The notes beneath the pieces are model-generated. The model saw only the letters and a program-made list of their open reading frames with translations. It had not been told where the DNA came from and did not search any database. Source: Halothiobacillus neapolitanus c2 (lineage in GTDB: Bacteria; Pseudomonadota; Gammaproteobacteria; Halothiobacillales; Halothiobacillaceae). Taken from it: DNA of 64,000 nucleotides. The translations under genes and the position numbers were made by a program. The stretch is taken from NCBI RefSeq assembly GCF_000024765.1, contig NC_013422.1, positions 1,011,501 through 1,075,500 on the forward strand, written 5' to 3'. Positions 1-9,448 of this stretch are shown here, piece after piece. Numbering within the stretch: the first letter of the stretch is position 1; each line of letters opens with the position of its first letter.

Positions 1-1
1 C

Positions 2-424
2 ATTATGGCTCTGCTTGCTGCCGGGATGGGGCCTGCTGCCGATGAGTTCGCTGCAATACTCGCTCACGCGGAAGAGGCCAGCGCGATTGGAGGTGAGTGT
101 GAAGCTGCCGCTTCTTCGAAGCTGCCGTCGTTAGACGATTTATCACGTGCTGCCAGTGCTTCAGATAGAAATGGCTTTTCAAAAGCGGGGCGCTCTTTGC
201 AGAAACACGGAAGCAGGCCGGGGTCCAAGTGGGGGCAAGAGGATGTGAACGTGAATAATCCCTCCGAGGCAAATTCGAGAGCACAAGGCCTCGTTGATGA
301 TATTTTGAACTCACCAGGGACTAATGTGGTTCAAAACTCTCGTGGCGGTGTTGATGTGATCTCTCAAGATGGTCGGGTTGTTCGCTATAACCGGGATGGT
401 TCAATGCAAGGTTTTCGGGAGTGA
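2..424 (+). CDS. C-terminal part of a polymorphic (RHS/CDI-type) toxin, 5' end outside window
   Basis: The reading frame is open to the left edge, so the true start is probably upstream. The visible 140 residues have a low-complexity Ala-rich lead, then a compact C-terminal block containing SRPGSKWG, a NPSEANSRAQGLVDDIL helix and a DGRVVRYNRDG turn, ending GFRE. Short, polar, C-terminal blocks like this are typical toxin tips of RHS or contact-dependent inhibition proteins. A small acidic gene follows after 3 bases, which is the usual immunity position, and an RHS-repeat scrap lies just downstream. I do not recognise the exact toxin family, so the activity (nuclease or other) is not assigned. 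Confidence 0.6.
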   Translation: MMALLAAGMGPAADEFAAILAHAEEASAIGGECEAAASSKLPSLDDLSRAASASDRNGFSKAGRSLQKHGSRPGSKWGQEDVNVNNPSEANSRAQGLVDDILNSPGTNVVQNSRGGVDVISQDGRVVRYNRDGSMQGFRE

Positions 425-427
425 TAG

Positions 428-676
428 ATGAGTAATCAAGACTCGTTCCACATCAGTGTGGGTGATGATCCAGATCATGAGGATCTAACGGCGGAGGTGT
501 ACTACGAGGGTGCATATCTCGCCTTGATCTCTCAGGAAAATGGCCTTGATAATGCTGAGATTGAATTGCAGCCCAATCCTTCAGGTGGTGCATGGATATT
601 TGAACTGGAAGGTTTTGCTGATGCGCTTCAACGGGCCAAATGTCGCTTGTGGGATCTCAGAAGACGGGAGGAGTAA
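428..676 (+). CDS. Probable immunity protein for the preceding toxin tip
   Basis: An 82-residue acidic protein that starts 3 bases after the toxin stop, so the two are almost certainly co-translated. It has no signal peptide or membrane segment, consistent with a cytoplasmic protein that would bind and neutralise its partner. Motifs seen are VGDDPDHEDLTAEVYYEG near the N terminus and a C-terminal helix AKCRLWDLRRREE. Immunity function is inferred from size, charge and position; the family is not one I can name with certainty. Confidence 0.6.
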   Translation: MSNQDSFHISVGDDPDHEDLTAEVYYEGAYLALISQENGLDNAEIELQPNPSGGAWIFELEGFADALQRAKCRLWDLRRREE

Positions 677-700
677 TTGGGATCAGAGTAAAATTACTCG

Positions 701-928
701 ACGCCTGCCGGCCGACTGGTCGCTGTTACCCGCGGTGGACGGACCATCGCCCACTACCGCTACGACTACCAGGGCCTGCGTCGGCAGAAGATCACCGAGG
801 CAGGCACCACCGACTTCACCTACGACCCAAGCGGGTACCTGATCAGCCAGAGCGGACCCGGGAAGGCCGTGATGTCGGTCAGCACGACCACTCTGGATCG
901 ATACAGCTCTGTGCCCCCCCGGAAATAA
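701..928 (+). pseudogene. RHS/YD-repeat remnant
   Basis: One frame reads AGRLVAVTRGG, then HYRYDYQGLRRQKITEAG and TDFTYDPSGYLISQSG, which are YD-type RHS repeats. There is no start codon or ribosome-binding site and the frame ends at a TAA after about 75 residues. It is a leftover piece of an RHS core gene lying downstream of a toxin-immunity pair, as is common where toxin tips have been swapped by recombination. Confidence 0.65.
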
Positions 929-1036
929 GTAATGGGTAACCGGCCTTAGAGTAGAACTGCCAGGTTCTACATTGGCAATTCAGTACACATTCATTGAGTG
1001 ACTGAGATTACGGGGTACGACCTGAGACAGCATGAC

Positions 1037-1071
1037 AGCTCTTGTGTGAGACATCACACAGGAGCTTTTTT
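1037..1071 (+). promoter_or_regulatory. Hairpin that contains the relaxase ribosome-binding site
   Basis: Bases 1037-1049 (AGCTCTTGTGTGA) pair with 1054-1066 (TCACACAGGAGCT) over 13 positions with one G-U pair and a GACA loop, followed directly by six T. The AGGAG of the relaxase lies in the right arm and the ATG is at 1072. The same structure could act as an intrinsic terminator or as a translational lock on the relaxase; the sequence alone does not decide. Confidence 0.7.
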
Positions 1072-3903
1072 ATGTTGCGCATCAAGAATCTTAAGGGCGA
1101 TCCGTCAGCCATCATTGATTACGCCGAGAACAAGAAAAATCACCCTGATCAAAAATCAGGTTATTACGATGCCAAAGGTGCGCCATCCGCATGGGGCGGG
1201 GCCTTGGCTGCTGATCTGGGACTATCAGGTAGTGTTCAAGCCGCCGATCTGAAAAAACTATTGTCTGGGGAATTATCTGACGGTACACGTTTTGCGAAGG
1301 AAGACCCCGACCGTCGCCTTGGCATTGACATGTCATTCAGCGCACCTAAATCAGTTTCATTGGCAGCACTAGTGGGTGGTGATGAACGTATTATTCAAGC
1401 CCATGATGCGGCTGTGCGAACAGCCATGAGCATGATTGAACAGGAGTACGCTACTGCTCGGTTTGGACATGCCGGGCGTAATGTGGTGTGCTCCGGAAAA
1501 CTGGTTTACGCCGCCTACCGACATGAAGATGCACGAACCGTGGATGATATTGCCGATCCTCAGCTACACACTCATTGCATTGTTTCCAACATAACGATCG
1601 ATCCAGAAACTGGAAAACCAAGAAGCATTGACTTTGCCTGGGGACAGGACGGGATCAAACTGGCTGGCGCCATGTACCGCGCCGAGTTAGCCAGACGGCT
1701 CAAGGAGATGGGCTATGAACTGCGTAAATCCGAGGAAGGTTTCGAGTTGGCGCAGATCAGCGATGAGCAGGTGGAAACATTCAGCAGAAGGCGAGTGCAG
1801 GTAGATCAGGCTCTGGAGCAACAGGGCACCGACCGTGAGCATGCCAGCAGCGAACTGAAAACAGCCGTCACATTGGCTACACGACAGGGAAAAGCTCAGC
1901 TATCAGCCGAGGATCAGTATGAGGAATGGCAACAGCGCGCAGCCGAAGCCGAACTTGATCTCAGTCAACCCGTCGGACCCCGTGTTTCAGTGACTCCACC
2001 GGAGATTGATCTGGATCACACCTTTGAACACCTCAGCGAACGTGCCAGTGTCATCAACAAGGACGCCGTGCGGCTGGATGCGCTCATCAATCACATGAGT
2101 GAGGGGGCGACGTTGAGTACAGTGGATAAGGCCATACAGGGTGCTGCTGTAACCGGGGACGTTTTTGAAATCGAGGATGGGATCAAACGGAAAATCATCA
2201 CACGCGAGACCCTGAAACGGGAACAGCAAATCCTGTTACTTGCGCAGCAGGGCAGGGGAGTGAATTCAGTACTGATCGGCGTCGGGGATACGAAGCATCT
2301 GATTGAAGATGCTGAACAAGCACAAGGATTCAGATTCAGTGAAGGCCAAAGAAGAGCGATCAATCTGACCGCCACTACGACCGATCAGGTATCAGGTATC
2401 GTCGGTGCCGCCGGGGCAGGTAAAACCACCGCCATGAAAACTGTTGCTGATCTGGCCAAATCCCAAGGGCTGACTGTCGTAGGCATTGCGCCATCCAGCG
2501 CAGCAGCAGATGAACTTAAATCAGCCGGTGCCGATGACACAATGACATTGGCCACGTTCAATCTCAAAGGCGAAGCCGCTGGCCCTCGATTGCTGATCCT
2601 TGACGAAGCAGGGATGGTTTCGGCCCGTGATGGTGAAGCATTGTTGAAGAAGCTGGGAAAAGAAGACCGACTAATATTCGTTGGCGATCCAAAACAGCTC
2701 GCTGCCGTTGAGGCTGGGAGTCCGTTTGCCCAGCTCATGCGGTCAGGGGCAATCCAATACGCGGAAATCACTGAGATCAACCGTCAGAAGGATCAGAAGC
2801 TACTCGACATCGCGCAACACTTTGCAAAGGGTAAGGCTGAGGAGGCGGTCGCACTGGCCACCAAATATGTCACGGAAGTGCCCGTTACTCTGCCTGACAA
2901 GCCAGAGCACAAAATCACCAGACAGGCGAAGACGGAGGCCCGACGACTTGCCATAGCCTCAGCGACCGCTAAACGGTATCTGGAACTCTCGCAGGAGGAA
3001 CGAGCAACAACGCTTGTTCTGAGTGGGACAAATGCCGTGCGCAAACAGGTAAACGAACAGGTGCGCAAGGGACTTATCGACAAGGGCGAAATCAATGGTG
3101 AGTCATTTACGGTGTCCACCTTGGACAAAGCGGACATGACCCGTGCGAAGATGCGCAAGGCTGGAAATTACAAACCAGGACAGGTCATCAAGACGGCAGG
3201 CAAGCAAGCAGAACAGAGTGAGGTCGTTGCCGTGAATCTGGATCAGAATTTGATTCAGGTCAAACTATCGGACGGCACGCTTAAATCCATCGATGCATCT
3301 AGGTTCGATGTGAAAAAGACACAGGTATTCAACCCTCGACAGATAGATATTGCCGCAGGCGACAAAATCATCTTCACGAACAACGACCAGGCCACAGAAA
3401 CCAAAAACAACCAGATTGGCCTGATCGAAGAAATCAAGGATGGCAAGGCGATCATCAACAGCAATGGGGCAAAAGTTGAGATCGATATCCAGCGGAAACT
3501 GCACATCGACCACGCCTATTGCATAACCATCCACCGTAGCCAGGGCCAGACTGTGGACAGCGTCATCGTCGCAGGTGAGGCATCCAGAACAACCACGGCT
3601 GAAGCCGCCTATGTCGCTTGCACGCGTGAGCGTTACAAGCTTGAAATCATCACGGATAATACCGAGCGGCTTTCAAAGAACTGGGTCCGCTACGCGGATC
3701 GTCAGACTGCGGCGGAAGCACTCAAGTCGAGTGAGGAAAAGTATCCCCACCTTGATGAAATCAGGGAAGAGTTGAGAAGAGAACTCCAGCAAGAACTGGA
3801 GCGACAGGAACCCACCAACATCACTCCGGAACTTGAAATAGAGATGGAGCGGTCAATGTTCGATCAATATACGTTACACAGCAGACAACCCAGAAGCTAT
3901 TAA
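1072..3903 (+). CDS. TrwC/TraI-type (MobF) conjugative relaxase-helicase
   Basis: A 943-residue protein that would nick the transferred strand at oriT and unwind it. The N-terminal relaxase domain has the paired tyrosines Y31-Y32 (GYYDAK) and the metal-binding histidine cluster at QLHTHCIV (H166, H168). The C-terminal half is a RecD-like helicase with Walker A GAAGAGKTT (K451), Walker B LLILDEAGM and the motif HRSQGQT near residue 821. I chose the ATG at 1072 because family members start with a sequence like MLRIKNL and AGGAG lies 7 bases upstream; a longer frame begins at 1042 but has no support. No type IV secretion genes are in the window, so the rest of the transfer system must lie to the left or be lost. 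Confidence 0.93.
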   Translation: MLRIKNLKGDPSAIIDYAENKKNHPDQKSGYYDAKGAPSAWGGALAADLGLSGSVQAADLKKLLSGELSDGTRFAKEDPDRRLGIDMSFSAPKSVSLAALVGGDERIIQAHDAAVRTAMSMIEQEYATARFGHAGRNVVCSGKLVYAAYRHEDARTVDDIADPQLHTHCIVSNITIDPETGKPRSIDFAWGQDGIKLAGAMYRAELARRLKEMGYELRKSEEGFELAQISDEQVETFSRRRVQVDQALEQQGTDREHASSELKTAVTLATRQGKAQLSAEDQYEEWQQRAAEAELDLSQPVGPRVSVTPPEIDLDHTFEHLSERASVINKDAVRLDALINHMSEGATLSTVDKAIQGAAVTGDVFEIEDGIKRKIITRETLKREQQILLLAQQGRGVNSVLIGVGDTKHLIEDAEQAQGFRFSEGQRRAINLTATTTDQVSGIVGAAGAGKTTAMKTVADLAKSQGLTVVGIAPSSAAADELKSAGADDTMTLATFNLKGEAAGPRLLILDEAGMVSARDGEALLKKLGKEDRLIFVGDPKQLAAVEAGSPFAQLMRSGAIQYAEITEINRQKDQKLLDIAQHFAKGKAEEAVALATKYVTEVPVTLPDKPEHKITRQAKTEARRLAIASATAKRYLELSQEERATTLVLSGTNAVRKQVNEQVRKGLIDKGEINGESFTVSTLDKADMTRAKMRKAGNYKPGQVIKTAGKQAEQSEVVAVNLDQNLIQVKLSDGTLKSIDASRFDVKKTQVFNPRQIDIAAGDKIIFTNNDQATETKNNQIGLIEEIKDGKAIINSNGAKVEIDIQRKLHIDHAYCITIHRSQGQTVDSVIVAGEASRTTTAEAAYVACTRERYKLEIITDNTERLSKNWVRYADRQTAAEALKSSEEKYPHLDEIREELRRELQQELERQEPTNITPELEIEMERSMFDQYTLHSRQPRSY

Positions 3904-3950
3904 GTGGGGCGGAAAAACTGAAGGATTCCCATAAATTGGAGTCAGAGGAA

Positions 3951-4100
3951 ATGCTATCAGAGGACATTGGAGAAGAAGCATTATCTGAAGTGGTTGGGCG
4001 CCTCATTCTTCATGCTGATCATTTCCTGAAAATGGCTGAAATCACAGGTGATATTTTCGGATCAGAAAGGGCAGGACCACTACCGCTGGCTCTGTGCTGA
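3951..4100 (+). CDS. Small possible ORF after the relaxase
   Basis: Forty-nine codons from an ATG preceded by AGAGGAA. The predicted peptide begins MLSEDIGEEALSEVVGRL and looks helical. The same frame stays open back into the end of the relaxase gene, with acidic/lysine-rich, protein-like content, so this could be a short accessory protein or a frameshifted tail of a longer relaxase. It converges on and slightly overlaps the next gene. Confidence 0.3.
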   Translation: MLSEDIGEEALSEVVGRLILHADHFLKMAEITGDIFGSERAGPLPLALC

Positions 4101-4301
4101 GCGTTTGATCTTCACGTCGATGAACGGGTTATCATCCTTTACTAGGCCTTCGGTTATTTTCTGCCACTGACGCAGTAAGTTGTCTAAAGTCTCCAGTTCA
4201 TTTCGACTCATGGTTCTCAGCTCGTTGGTCGTTAACACCCCGCTGAGATAGCTCATCAATAAATTGGGGGTTATGTCTTTGGGTGAAATGTTAATTTCCA
4301 A
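4080..4301 (-). CDS. Small hypothetical protein
   Basis: Seventy-three residues from a TTG codon, or about 58 from an internal ATG. The content is protein-like: it begins with MEINISPKDITPNLLMSYLS and has a helical middle rich in Leu, Asn and Glu (NELETLDNLLRQWQKITEGL). No family is recognised. Its 3' end overlaps the small ORF on the other strand. It lies between a relaxase and a phosphoesterase pair and could be a plasmid-type accessory gene. Confidence 0.35.
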   Translation of the reverse strand: MEINISPKDITPNLLMSYLSGVLTTNELRTMSRNELETLDNLLRQWQKITEGLVKDDNPFIDVKIKRSAQSQR

Positions 4302-4418
4302 GCCCTCACTAGAACAAATAAAGGTACTACGGCAACGGTTCTACAGGGTGAAGTCAACACCTATTATGGGACCTCTGCCGGGAATATCAGTGTGCGCCAG
4401 CCTTGTAGGTTAGTGTCG

Positions 4419-5111
4419 TCATTTTCGAGCTCCTTCGCACTCTTCCCACCATCTGGCAAAGTCGTCCAGATCCTTATGACTTGAGTCGGCAAGAGCTAGA
4501 TCCTCGCCAACATTCGGCGAACCATTCGGGTGCCGATGGATAAGTGCCTTGTGTATGCCGGGCTCAAGTCCGCGTAGGTATGGGGCGTAATCATCAACGA
4601 ACGCGAGTGGTTTGAGTTTATTGAGAATATTAGCCTTGGGATTACCTATCTCCTCGGACATGGAGGTGACAATCAGATCAGAGAAGGTAATACTGAGGTT
4701 TTGGATATTTTTTAGCCTGGCTTTTTCGAAGCCGGGTTTCATTGCAGTGACAAAGACCAGTGTATATCCAGCATGATTCAGCCGCGTGCAGGCCTCCAAT
4801 GCGCCAGGTAGAGGCGGGATGGTAGACCAGAATGTCTCGTCGAACTTGCTGCGAAATTGGCGCTTTCTTTCACCTTCCAATCTGTGCACGGCCCAGCGAT
4901 CCAGTGGCCAATAGGCGTTGGGGTCGCGCTCATCGGGCAGATCGCCAAAGGCTTGCGCCCAAGCATGGCGGTAGGCGAGCGAGTAATCCAACAGCACGCC
5001 GTCGACATCGATAGCAATGATTTTGTTACCTTGCGCATCAAGGTCAATGTGCCTTTCTTCCAACTTCGCAAGTTGTTGCATGATCATCGGGCTTAATTCG
5101 CTATTGTTCAT
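4419..5111 (-). CDS. HAD-superfamily phosphatase
   Basis: A 230-residue cytoplasmic hydrolase. HAD motif I is IAIDVDGVLLDY (DxD nucleophile and acid), motif II is VFVTAMKP (Thr), and motif IV is LAFVDDYAPYL (paired Asp). A helical cap sits between motifs I and II, around residues 55-110. Resemblance is to small-molecule phosphatases such as 5'-nucleotidases, but the substrate is not predictable. Its start overlaps the end of the upstream metallophosphoesterase by 11 bases, so the two are translationally coupled and likely work on related phosphate esters. Confidence 0.8.
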   Translation of the reverse strand: MNNSELSPMIMQQLAKLEERHIDLDAQGNKIIAIDVDGVLLDYSLAYRHAWAQAFGDLPDERDPNAYWPLDRWAVHRLEGERKRQFRSKFDETFWSTIPPLPGALEACTRLNHAGYTLVFVTAMKPGFEKARLKNIQNLSITFSDLIVTSMSEEIGNPKANILNKLKPLAFVDDYAPYLRGLEPGIHKALIHRHPNGSPNVGEDLALADSSHKDLDDFARWWEECEGARK

Positions 5112-5910
5112 GATAACTCTCAGTTGTCCTGCGAACTGCTAGTACCAGATTCGGTGAGAACACTGGATTCTCATTCTGCCTAGGCTTGTCTCTTGGAGCG
5201 TAGCCCCTCGGGTTGCACACCACCTGTATATCCGGGCATTCGGCTGGCTCATAGATGAAAGTATTGTGTACGTGGCCATGAATCCACAGATTTGTTTTGC
5301 TAACGAGTTCAGGCAGTTGACTGACAAAAGCTGGCGTCAATGGGTCATCAGCGTAGGATTGGTGAACACTTCCCACATGCGGGGCATGGTGAGTGACGAC
5401 CACCGTAGGGCCGTCATGTTTCGTGGACAAACGTTCATGCAGGAACATTCGGCTGCGTGCGTGACGTTCATCCCATTCTCGCAGTTTGAACTGTCCGATG
5501 GCTTTGAAGTCATTTAGGAACAGTGCTGCTTCCCGACGAGCTGTAATCGCGCGCGCGCTTCCGCCAAACAAGTTGAAGTCGGTCCATAGGGTTGACCCAA
5601 GAAAGCGCACACCATCAATGATCAGTTCATCATCATCTAGAACATGGACATTTGTCGTCTTCGCGGCCTCACGTAGAGCCTTGATGGTGTGTGCAATGCT
5701 CCGTTGACCGTAGAATTCATGATTTCCAGGCACATAGACCACGGGCTTATCCCTGAAATGCTTGGTGGCCCAATGCACTCCTCGTACGCCTCTGTGAATG
5801 TCGCCAGCCAGAACGACGACATCGGATTGAGTATCGAGCGAGAGACCATCAATATCTGGGCAGATTTCAAGGTGCAAGTCTGAAAGGATATGGAGGCGCA
5901 TGGGTTTCAC
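5101..5910 (-). CDS. Calcineurin-like metallophosphoesterase
   Basis: A 269-residue enzyme with the full set of dimetal motifs in order: DLHLE near the N terminus, GDIHRG, GNHEFYG, THHAPH and GHVHNTF. No signal peptide is present, so it should act in the cytoplasm. Proteins of this type split phosphomonoesters or phosphodiesters; the exact substrate is unknown. It is first in a two-gene operon with the HAD phosphatase and is transcribed leftward. Such two-phosphatase cassettes are common cargo on islands, but I see no nuclease or sensor partner that would prove a defence role. Confidence 0.85.
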   Translation of the reverse strand: MKPMRLHILSDLHLEICPDIDGLSLDTQSDVVVLAGDIHRGVRGVHWATKHFRDKPVVYVPGNHEFYGQRSIAHTIKALREAAKTTNVHVLDDDELIIDGVRFLGSTLWTDFNLFGGSARAITARREAALFLNDFKAIGQFKLREWDERHARSRMFLHERLSTKHDGPTVVVTHHAPHVGSVHQSYADDPLTPAFVSQLPELVSKTNLWIHGHVHNTFIYEPAECPDIQVVCNPRGYAPRDKPRQNENPVFSPNLVLAVRRTTESYHEQ

Positions 5911-6499
5911 TCATGTCCTTAGATAAACAAATTTCAGTATAAACAGCTTATTGATGCATAGGCTGACTTGGCTACGTATTTCGTTGCTCTCTTCTAGGGT
6001 ACGGTCAACTTGCCCTTGATAATATGCCATCTGTCACGGTGAAAAACAGAGGTACTTGGGGAACGTTTTGTATGACAGATGAGGGCGCTACGCGAACGCT
6101 TTTTTGTCTATTTGACATTCCGGAAGCTTGATAGGCTGGACTCCCACGGAAATTAGACACCACTAGGCCTTTCTTAATCCACTTTGGTCGAACTCCTGAC
6201 AAGCAAGGTTACAGTTCTGCATGCCTGCTTCTCGACCAATATAGTTAGTCCATCTCGCTTTCTGTGATACTGATCACAGCCGGCAGGTAGCTGTCGGTGG
6301 AAGTGGGATATGCGCCTGCGGATTACGAATTTCTCGGCCAAATCACCCGATGATCACCGCTTTGGTTTCGAATCTGCAGGTGCGCTTGAGTGCGACAACG
6401 AATACTCAGGGCTTGCCGTCACACCGGCTCTCTATATTGCCTTCGCAGCGCCCAAGCACGCACATCCCGTGCCTTCAGTCTAGCAGTCCGGAGGTCATC
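5911..6499. other. Gene-free stretch
   Basis: No reading frame here has protein-like content on either strand. It holds the presumed promoter of the leftward phosphoesterase operon, the CRP-like dyad at 6262-6279, and the left flank of the IS110 remnant. I could not find terminal repeats marking the edge of the IS. Confidence 0.5.
6262..6279. promoter_or_regulatory. CRP/Vfr-like operator
   Basis: CTGTGATACTGATCACAG contains a perfect TGTGA-N6-TCACA, the CRP consensus. It sits in the gene-free stretch 5911-6499, about 240 bases before the transposase remnant and about 350 bases upstream of the metallophosphoesterase start. Whether any local gene is controlled by it is unclear. Confidence 0.45.
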
Positions 6500-7795
6500 A
6501 TGAAATCTCAACTCACACTTCAATCTGACGGGCGAATTTGCCGCCTTTATCGGTATCGACTGGGCAGATACCAAGCATGACATTTGTCTGCAGGCTGCGG
6601 ACGGCGTCCAGCGAGAGTTTGCTGTCCTGCCGCATCGCCCGGCTGACATTGATGACTGGGTGGTTACCCTGCGGCACAGATTCCACGGCCGACCCGTGGC
6701 TATCTGCATCGAGACATCCCGTGGCGCACTGGTCTATGCACTGCAAAAAGTATGATTTCCTGGTCCTGTTCCCGATCAATCCGGCCACACTCGCTAAATA
6801 CCGGCAAGCCTTTCAAGCCCAGCCGTGCCAAGTCAGACCCAACGGATGCACAGATCGCCCTGGAGATTCTCATGAATCACCGGGATAAGTTGAAGCCACT
6901 TCGCCCGCAAAGCTCCGGCATTCGCACGCTGACGCTGCTTCTGGAGGAGCGCCGCCAGATCGTAGACGAACAGCGGCGCCTCACCAATCGCCTGATCAGC
7001 AACCTCAAGCAATACTATCCCCTGGCTCACGAGTGGTTCGAGAATAAGAACACCACATTGTTCTGTGAGTTCATGGCCCGTTGGCCTACCTTGAAGCAGT
7101 TGCGGCAAGCCCGCCGCAAAACCCTGGAAGCCTTCTTCCGGGAGCACAACTGCCATCACCACAAGCTGGTCGAGGAACGGCTTGCCAGCATCAAGAATGC
7201 GGTGCCGTTGACCGAGGATCCCGCCATCATCAGGCCCAAACAACTGCTGGTTGAAAGTCTGGTGGAACAGTTGCGGATAACACTCAAGTCCATTGCCCGC
7301 TTCGATGCTGAAATCGACGCGCTGGCTCCAACGCTTCCTGATTATGACCTGTTCAGGTCATTGCCTGGCGCCGGACCGACACTGGCTCCGCGCTTGCTGG
7401 TTGCCTTTGGTGAACAGCGCGACCGCTATTCAAGCGCCGCCGAAATCCAGATGTATGCCGGCATCGCTCCGGTCACAGAGCGCAGCGGCAAGCAACATTG
7501 GGTGCACTGGCGAATGCAATGCCCGACATTTATGCGCCAGACCTTTGTTGAGTGGGCCGCATTGACTATTCCCCGCTCCTACTGGGCCAATGCCTACTAT
7601 CGTCAGCAGCGCGCCAAAGGCGCAGCCCATCAGGCCGCGTTACGCGCTCTGGCGTTCAAGTGGGCCCGCATCCTGTACCGCTGCTGGCTGACGCGTACAC
7701 CGTATGATGAGTCGAAATATCTGACTGCACTTAAACGCCGTGGCTCGACATTGCTGTCGCTGCCGGTCCTCACGGAGGCCGCCCAAACAGCATAA
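6500..7795 (+). pseudogene. Decayed IS110-family transposase (DEDD type)
   Basis: Read across frames, the protein has the IS110 catalytic signature FIGIDWADTKHDICL, then CIETSRGALVYAL, then AKSDPTDAQIA, and a C-terminal transposase_20 helix-hairpin-helix region (RSLPGAGPTLAPRLL). The coding sequence changes frame three times: near 6525, near 6750 and near 6815. The remaining 300 codons are intact. An element with three frameshifts cannot make its transposase, so this is a fossil. Nearby long genes are unbroken, which argues against poor sequence quality. Confidence 0.85.
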
Positions 7796-9448
7796 AAAAC
7801 ACTTGACGACCATCTCAGGGCACAAAGCAGACAATTGTCTACATACGTCGCTGACGAACACCTCCGATCCCGTTGACGTATTGGTCAGATTGTTGGACTG
7901 CCCTGGGTTCTGTAAGCACTTCCGGCCTATGATTGGGTAGGAATGTGTCTAGTGGATTGGTGGCTATTCAGACAGTTTTGAAAGAGTGTTGAATCTAGTA
8001 AAGCATATCCACCAAAAGGGCAAATATATTTGATTAAACTAGAAAATTGCATTGGATGGCCTGTTCACAGGAACAGGCGCGGCATGATTTGCTCTTGGTG
8101 CGCTTTATTGTTGCTTTATGTTGATATGTCTCAAATTTCTTCTGCCGAATAAAAAACAAAAACGAAAAGGGCCTAAAAATGGAGCAAAAGTTTTTTCGTG
8201 AAGTTCTGACTTCAGTATATATGTTGGAATTTTCGTGCGATTTAAATGAAAGTGCTGTGACCATAGTTTGTGAGGGGGTATGAAGTATCGCTCGGTGCAA
8301 TTTAATTATATTTTCGTTCATTTCCTGTAATTATATAATATTGCTTTATATTTGATTTAGTCATGGTTGGGGCGAGTGTGGTAAGTTGGCCGCGGTTAAA
8401 GAGAGTTTTTATCTTTTGTGATTTGTGCCGACATTTTTGTATTATTGATTTTATGTGATTTATCGTCAGGGTTATTTTTGTTGTGGTTCAATCTCATTTT
8501 TACTTTTGTTCATGTTCATGGAGGTATTTTAAACCGAGTTTTCTGGTTGTGGCGACTTTTCTTCAATTGCGACTCGACGATTGATCAGGTTGTTTATTGG
8601 TGGGGAGTGTATTTTATATTGTGATCACTAGGATAATTTATTATTATATTGGTTGTATCACGGTGATTTTTTTGTAACCATTTTGTGTTTTGGCTATATT
8701 TGAGATGCTGGGGATGGGGGGTGGGCGATAAATGTTATGTGATTAATTGTTTTTATGGAAATAATTAAGACTGATTGCGCCGGTTAGGTTGTGAGTGATG
8801 TTTGACTGTCCTGTGTGTCTACTACAATTATTGGCCTGTTGTGTACTGGCTATTCCTTCAGGTGCAGGAAAATAAATTTTCATGATAGAGTTCTAGTGTT
8901 TTTGGTCTTCGAAATACTCTCGTCGTAAGAATATTGTTGGCTCTTTAGCCCTAAAGTCTACGGGGTAGTAAGAGACGAGCCGACACGATATGGGGCGAGC
9001 GGTGGCGATCAGCTGTGTCGGCCGAGTCAATGCTTAAGTAGTGTCTGCCTTCGCGTGCCGCCCTGAGTAACCTGCGCGTAGCCTGCTGAGTCAGGAGGAG
9101 CCCATCAATGGGCATGCTGTTTCCCACTGGTGCAAAAGAAGGTACATCGACAATGCGGGATTCGCTATTGTACGCCGAGTAGTCCCATGCCTCCACGCCC
9201 TGGCAGTCCTCGACAGCCCATCATGGTTGTACTAACTCGCCGGAGCCCGCCCCCAGGCTTAGAGTCTTGCAAATGAGTTTAACTGGTTACCAGTCGACAC
9301 TATTGTCTTGAAGAAGGGGGGGGTGAGTGATTGACGGCGAAAGCTTCGCCGGCTGGAGTAAGCGGGTACCGTGCACTACGCCTGCTACAACAACCATGAC
9401 ACGCGTTGTTGCTGTCCTGGTCCTTTCAACGTACATAGATGAGAAACA
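7796..9448. other. 1.65 kb without a convincing gene
   Basis: From about 7960 to 8900 the DNA is strikingly AT-rich with many short T-runs; frames such as 8418-8624 (hydrophobic, no ribosome-binding site) are not convincing. From about 8940 to 9240 composition becomes GC-richer, with an 81-codon antisense frame (8951-9196) that I do not recognise and that may be a fragment of something older. A short palindrome ACTGGTTACCAGT lies at 9282-9294, upstream of the fabY-like gene whose promoter should be in this stretch. Confidence 0.5.

Noticed and set aside
1037-1066. CRP site in the relaxase leader (TGTGA...TCACA)
   Set aside because: The half-sites are 4 rather than 6 bases apart; the hairpin reading explains the symmetry better.
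4302-4418. Open frame reading TATVLQGEVNTYYGTSAGN on the plus strand
   Set aside because: It could be a scrap of an exported repeat protein, but it has no start, is under 40 codons and I recognise no family.
8418-8624. 68-codon hydrophobic frame
   Set aside because: Low-complexity T-rich DNA gives Phe/Leu/Val runs by chance; no ribosome-binding site or neighbours.
9282-9294. Palindrome ACTGGTTACCAGT upstream of fabY as a lux box
   Set aside because: The arms are only one base apart, so the spacing does not match the 16-20 base lux-box form seen elsewhere in the window.
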